From Seriola aureovittata (Eukaryota; Chordata; Actinopteri; Carangiformes; Carangidae), in assembly GCF_021018895.1 (NCBI RefSeq), contig NC_079369.1, positions 11,858,694-11,922,693 of the forward strand: a stretch of DNA of 64,000 nt, in the 5' to 3' direction. Shown here piece by piece: positions 58,601-64,000 of the stretch; within the stretch, counting starts at the first letter, position 1, and every line of letters begins with the position of its first letter. The notes under the pieces were generated by a model. That model was not told the DNA's origin and did no database searches. It saw only the letters and a program-made list of their open reading frames with translations. The position numbers were made by a program, and so were the translations under genes.

Positions 58601-61177
58601 CTTTGAGCTCTTCACCTTTGTGAGGTCCATGCCCAAACGAACTTGAGAGAGCAGATGCATGATGACACTCTTGTGCTCCTCTACAGACTCGCCCTCACCA
58701 TCATCATCACGGTCGTCATGGCTATCAAACGGATCTGAAGACAACAGCAGAGGACAAGTCATATATACTGTAAAAACATTGTTGCAATGATACAGTATTA
58801 GTGAGAAAAACTAAAGCTTAGTTTTTAATGCAGAAAGAAGCAAAAAAAACTAGCCGTAATATATTTGTGTGTCTTGTGAGCTTTCCCTTTGTACCTGCAT
58901 CTGTGGTGCCATTGGACATGGACGAGTTGAGGGACTCAGTGGTGTCTGGTCGTTTCAATGCTGTTTCTTCATTAGTGAGGGGCGGGGCAGCTGCAGGCCC
59001 TGAGGGACTGAAGTCAAGAAGAGGAGACAGGAGCGGAAAGGAGGCAGGAGGCAGGAGAGATAAGGAGATAAATAATGAGTAGGATTTCACAGGCAATATT
59101 GTTGCAAACTTCTCTGACTAAGGCTGCCAACGCAGCTTGACTTTTATTCTAAACAGCATTTTCCCACCTAAGCTGCTAAACACTATAATTACAGCAATGT
59201 TTTTAAACTCTGAAGCAATAGATTCACTATGTGCAATGTTTGTTGCCTGGACGTTGGGTGATACAATACTCACTCTATGCAGTGTTTAGGGGAAGTGCTG
59301 CTCTGGTAAAATTCATCAGCATCGTAGAACTCATCCTCGCTGGAGGAGTAGGAGAAGTCTGGCACCGAGTGCGAGGGGAGGGGGATGTGAGCTGGGGAAG
59401 CAATGCCGCTACTGGAGCCTGATGGGCCACTCCCTGACAGAAAAAAAATAAAAATAAAAATAAATAAAGCATTGTGTGTGTGATGTCAGTGTTCTCTTGC
59501 AGTGTTTTCCCTTTAATGTGGTAGATCCAATAAATAAGGCTTTTTTATTCATAAAGCACAAACTCATTTCTGAGCCCAGTCCAGCAGTCCATGTCCACTA
59601 ACCTGTCTTTAACATATTGATAGCTTCCTCTGCAGAGCATATTGACAGTGCTATCAAGCATGCAGCTTGCCTCTTTAGTGCATAGCACAGCGTTTTATTA
59701 ATGCTGCCTCAGCACAGAAGACAAACAGGCAGGAACCTCTGCTGTCTCTTGCCTTTTTAATTTACTTTATGTTCATGGACACAGAACTCCTGGAAGAAGT
59801 ACAGTAACAATTAATAAAGTATTTCTACTTCTGTTGTTGTGGTTGAGTTTCCATTTCATTAGTTTCATGTAGCTTGTAAAAAGGATCCAATAAGAAGAAA
59901 TAGCTTGCCAAAAACCAGGAAAACAACTGTAGTTCATATTATATTTCATTTCTTGTAAACATCAGAGGAAGTTATAATTTCTCTATGAATTATCAGTATA
60001 ACAACTGATAATCTTTCCTATTAGTGCTAGTAGTATAACTGGCTGCTGGAGCGAAGTGAACTTTCACCTGTGCTGTTGGGAGTTGGGGTCTGCAGACTGC
60101 CCATCACCGTGACAACAGGACCAACAGGTAATGTGGAGGGTCGTTGGTCTGATTTACACACCTGAGAAACGTCTTTAGCAAAAAGAGAGAGCAAATGAGT
60201 TAGTAGTCTTAAAAGTCTAAAAGTCTTAAAATTAAGCTATATCACATTAAAACCAGCAAACCCGTCCCACGTGTCAGGAGGCGGAGAAAAGGATCTGAGA
60301 CACTGCAGACAGAGGCTTCTGCTCAGAGGGGGAATACACGGTCAGACAGACTGAAATTAGAATGGCCTACTTTGCAGTGTTCATTTTCACTGCATTTGTA
60401 AACAGTCTAGTTATATTCATCTGACCAAAATAGCAAAAAAGTTTTAGTCATTCTTATTCGTACTAAATTTAGTAATTTATTTACTGACTAAAGCATAACT
60501 ACACTGAAGGACAGGAATCTGCTTCAGTGCAGAAAAACATTAATCCATTCATTTTTGGAAATCATGCAGCTGGATCCTGCTGCATATCTTCAACAATCAG
60601 GAACTTATCTTGTATCAATTCACCCTCAAACACTGAAAGAACATGAAGTACCGATATCAGAAGCCTGAATGACATTGCCATACTAGAACTTGCTTCAGGT
60701 TTCATCCCACTGGCTTCAAAAGTGGGATGAAACAGCGAAATATTAAAATTTCAAATGTTGCTGAGCGACAGAATATTGTCTCATTAAGGTCCCTGCTGAT
60801 AAAAAACAGCAAACAAAGAAAAAAAAGAATCTATTTAGACATTTCTGTGACAACATCAACTGTTGCAGAGTGGAAACATCAGCTGGATGAGATTAAGATG
60901 CAACAACAGGGGGAGCTGTTGTCACCTTTGAGTACATTTCAAAACATGAACAACCTTTCTGGGGCCTGCAGGGTGATGCATCTGTGAAGTCTATGAGACT
61001 GTGAGGCACGTTAACGCATCAAGCACATGAACCCACAAGTCTAAATGTGTATAAGGGATGGTGAGAAGGCAGATGTCTTGTACCTGCTGGTAGTGTGGTC
61101 TGTGTTGGCATCGTGGTGTTGACTACAGGAGTATCCAGAGGGGGCTGGTAGATCCCATCCACTGGGTTGATGGTGCT
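55646..61177 (-). CDS. osbpl9: Oxysterol-binding protein-related protein 9, 3' part (5' exons outside window)
   Basis: Fifteen exons 5'-3': 61084-61177, 60068-60172, 59274-59433, 58895-59007, 58616-58734, 58349-58434, 58050-58230, 57601-57685, 57301-57411, 57136-57199, 56896-57036, 56698-56776, 56404-56495, 56145-56280, 55646-55720, all in phase, giving 546 codons to the stop. It starts at [13 protein letters not shown], equivalent to about residue 200 of human ORP9, so the PH domain lies off the right edge. Visible are the FFAT-like [12 protein letters not shown] that binds [16 protein letters not shown], and the lipid-transfer ORD with [19 protein letters not shown], the family signature EQVSHHPP (exon 57601-57685), and a C-terminal [17 protein letters not shown]9 exchanges PI4P with sterol or phosphatidylserine at ER-trans-Golgi and endosome contacts. 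Acceptors of the second and fourth listed exons were chosen by phase. Confidence 0.93.
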
Positions 61178-64000
61178 CTGAAAGAAACAAACAAAGACAA
61201 CATTGCTATCAACAACAAAAACAACTTGCCTTAAAAGTGACATCATCATTGCTGCAACAATAGCACACTCATACGACTCCCTGCTTACAAGTCTAAAATG
61301 CTATCTAACGGACTATTGGCCTATTAACCATCTATAGTCATATCGGAAAACATCAATGTATGTCTGTGTATCCAGGCACAATATGACTGGTCTATTTCAA
61401 CAACATCTGAAACCAAATGTGCCGACATGCTCACCACAATGCAACACCATTTCCTTTCACATCCAAGCCAGATGTCAATGTAAGCGCTCACCCTCGATTG
61501 GGTACCAGCTTCACAGCTTGTGTATTGGTTATAGATCAGCTTAATGCTGTACCTATGCGACAACATGAACAGTGAAATAATATATGCACCATCCACCACA
61601 GGAAGATCAATTTCCTTTCATTCCATTTCCTGGAAAGAGTGGCGTTACCAGGTTTCATTAATCTAATCAATATGAAACCAACAACAATGCCTGAAATCCG
61701 AATGCCAGCAGTACCTTTACACAATAACTAACAGCGCCTCTTGAGCTCTGAGCAACCTTCCAAGCTAAAAAGGAGTTAATTAACTCCACTGGGCTGCAGA
61801 CTAACTGTGTAACATGTTTAAACTTTCTGGCTTTGATTTCCCTGTGGTAGAAATCAGTGGGGACACTCTTATCTGTAGTGGCCTGCCCTCATCAGTGCCA
61901 CCTTAACATCATATATCGAATGTATTTGAATTCAGGCAACACATAGCACAAAGCAGCCTGTTGGCTTGGTTTAATGGGGTCACTGGCACCAATGACCCAA
62001 CTGACAGGAACACCAACAACATCATGAGCAAACAAAGTGAAACCTTATCGACCCTTATTCCCCAACAATTTACCCTCAGGGTTTTTGGTTGCACTGAAAC
62101 TAGATCTAGTCATTGCAATGTGTTATCCTATTATTCAAACTTGACCTGTAGCTTGTGATTCTTTTTAATTTTTTTATTTCTGTTATATTTTCTATGCAAG
62201 TTTTGATTAAGTCATTTGAAATGAACAGGAACAGTGAATCACTACAAAGTCTGTGCCCTGAAATTAGGCTGTGAGGGTGAGGATACAGTGAGGGTTAACA
62301 CCAAAGTTGGACTGCAGTACCAGGAAGTGGACAACACTTTTCCTCTAAATACTACTTGAAGCTATTTTTATTTGTTTTTTAAATCTTTTTTATGTCGAGA
62401 TTTTGAAAATGTGTCAATGGTCACCAGAAAGACAGCTGTGACCAGTGGTAGAAAATGTCCTGCAGAGATGCTTGGTCTGACATCTCAGGTCCATTTGCCC
62501 TTCTGTTCTCTCATATCTTTGAGCTTCCTGTCTCTATCCCTTCCTTTCTACCTTCCCTTCACTGCCCGATGCATGCCTTGTCCACGTGCCTCTATAAAAG
62601 TAAGGCGAGGGCTACTAATTATAGCTGATTACAGAAATATTGGTCCGTCATGGTGGGACCAGCCTGTGGCCTTGCAAGGCGGAGATGAAGCAAAACCAGC
62701 TTTAAGCACTGTGATCAATATATTTTTTTTAGTGAATGTAATATTAATGTAGCAGGTAGCTCCAGCAGCAGAGCAAACCTAAACCAATCACAGCACATAA
62801 ATTATTCTGACAGATAAATACCGAATGGGCTTCTAGTGTGCTTGGTTAAATGATTCCCGCACTTTACGGCAATTCCCCTGGCAATGCATCGCTTGACAAG
62901 GTCAATCAAACATACTGCTAGTGTTTCAAGTGAGGTGTAGAGTGCATTTATCTTTTGCTCCACATTATTTGTGCAACGTGACAGACATTTAGACGTTCTA
63001 AAGCTGCAACGATATCTTTAGAGCAAAGCTTATGCCATATAAAAACATGTGCAGTTAGATGTGTAGACAGAGCTTATGCTGTCCTATTTATACTACGTAA
63101 TACTGTACTTAATGACTGTGAGATTAAGTCAGCTATAAGAGCAGTGCAGGTCTATTGAGCTGTGCGGCCCCTGTGGGATTCTTGCTTCAAGGACGACACA
63201 AGAGGTTGTCCGTGTCTTAGTCCATTACCTACAATCTACTAATCACATTACATTACCAACCACTTTTCAAAGCATAAAGAAAAGTTTTAGATCGATTTTA
63301 TACCTTCCAGAAAGAGGCTGAAAGGTATAAGGTTGTGTATATTGCAGGATGATCAAAATGTATGTTTCATTTGCCCTTCAGTCCTCACTTTTCTGTCTCT
63401 TCTGTTTCCCAGTCCACATCCCCTCAGCTTTCCTTTTCTAGCCCAACACTTACACGGCTTTACAGAGATATGTAATGCATCACAGTTCATAAATATATAA
63501 ACCGCTCTGCTCTTTTTTTTTGTTTTTATAAAAGTGGCAACCAATTGCAAGGAAATACAGTTGTGAGCCAGATCTGTTTAGGAAAAAAATCCCTCTGAGA
63601 ACTGGCAGCTGAAAGTACTGCTTACAGACTAAACTGTCTGAAATAAAGCTGAAAGATGAGCAACACGCAAACATGGACATGCGTGAAAGGCTTGTTTGAC
63701 TTTGGTTGTTTATTCCATTTAAAAGTTTACTGTCTGGCAGTCCACTCTCAAATCACAGAGGTTGGAGTTTCCTTAAACTGATATGAAGGTGAATGATAGA
63801 ACATCCATCTAATGCATGCTTCAGTGCTTCAAACTGATATTCACAACTTACTGAAAGGAAACAAAAAGCAATGGCTGCATGGAAGAGAAGACATTAAACA
63901 AAAAACCTATAGTAAATGCTTTGGAAAATGGATAACTGTAACATAAATTGTATGCGTTGTAGATGAAACTTGCAAAACTCCTGGTTTGGCCTTTGACATG
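61178..64000 (-). other. osbpl9 intron, open at the right edge
   Basis: No exon matching the ORP9 PH domain or the following coiled segment was found in this 2.8 kb, so it is read as one incomplete intron. Frames in it have no family resemblance. Confidence 0.55.

Noticed and set aside
1..64000. CRISPR arrays, bacterial operons, integrated viruses, tRNA or rRNA genes
   Set aside because: Nothing of the kind was seen. Direct repeats are microsatellites, and the only tRNA-like signal is the SINE B box at about 20955.

Overview
The window looks like nuclear DNA of a ray-finned (teleost) fish. It has short exons with GT-AG introns, many long CA/GT microsatellites, and interspersed repeats with the look of common teleost families: two short terminal-inverted-repeat elements, a tRNA-type SINE fragment, and a repeat present twice. 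All genes I can support lie on the minus strand, so 5' ends are at higher coordinates. I rebuilt gene models by eye from splice signals, reading phase and remembered family sequences; no search was run.

Layout from right to left. (1) 55,160-61,177: C-terminal three quarters of an ORP9-type oxysterol-binding-protein-related gene (osbpl9); its 5' exons lie beyond the right edge. (2) 47,983-51,969: a non-coding snoRNA host gene of GAS5 type, 13 short exons, with box C/D snoRNAs matching SNORD74, 75, 76, 79, 80 (twice), 44, 78 and 47 plus one unassigned. (3) 43,147-46,986: tor3a, an ER-lumenal torsin ATPase in six exons (367 residues). (4) 36,119-40,737: a complete calreticulin in nine exons (425 residues, KDEL end), most likely calr4, with a textbook ER stress element upstream. 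(5) 10,309-33,912: complete eps15 in 25 coding exons (about 1,105 residues): three EH domains, coiled coil, about 17 DPF motifs, two ubiquitin-interacting motifs. (6) 3,003-7,093: the first five coding exons of a gene I do not recognise.

Synteny supports the names: in human, EPS15, the pseudogene CALR4P and OSBPL9 are neighbours at 1p32.3, while TOR3A and GAS5 sit at 1q25. Here both sets form one block. The genes are not an operon. Thematically there are two ER-lumen proteins (calr4, tor3a), an endocytic adaptor (eps15), a lipid-transfer protein of membrane contact sites (osbpl9) and an rRNA-modification guide locus (gas5).

Most noteworthy: the snoRNA array with a duplicated SNORD80 and an unassigned C/D RNA; an exact CCAAT-N9-CCACG element before calr4; a (UG)27 tract 21 nt before the last eps15 splice acceptor; and the unrecognised gene at the left. 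I found no clearly unprecedented system.
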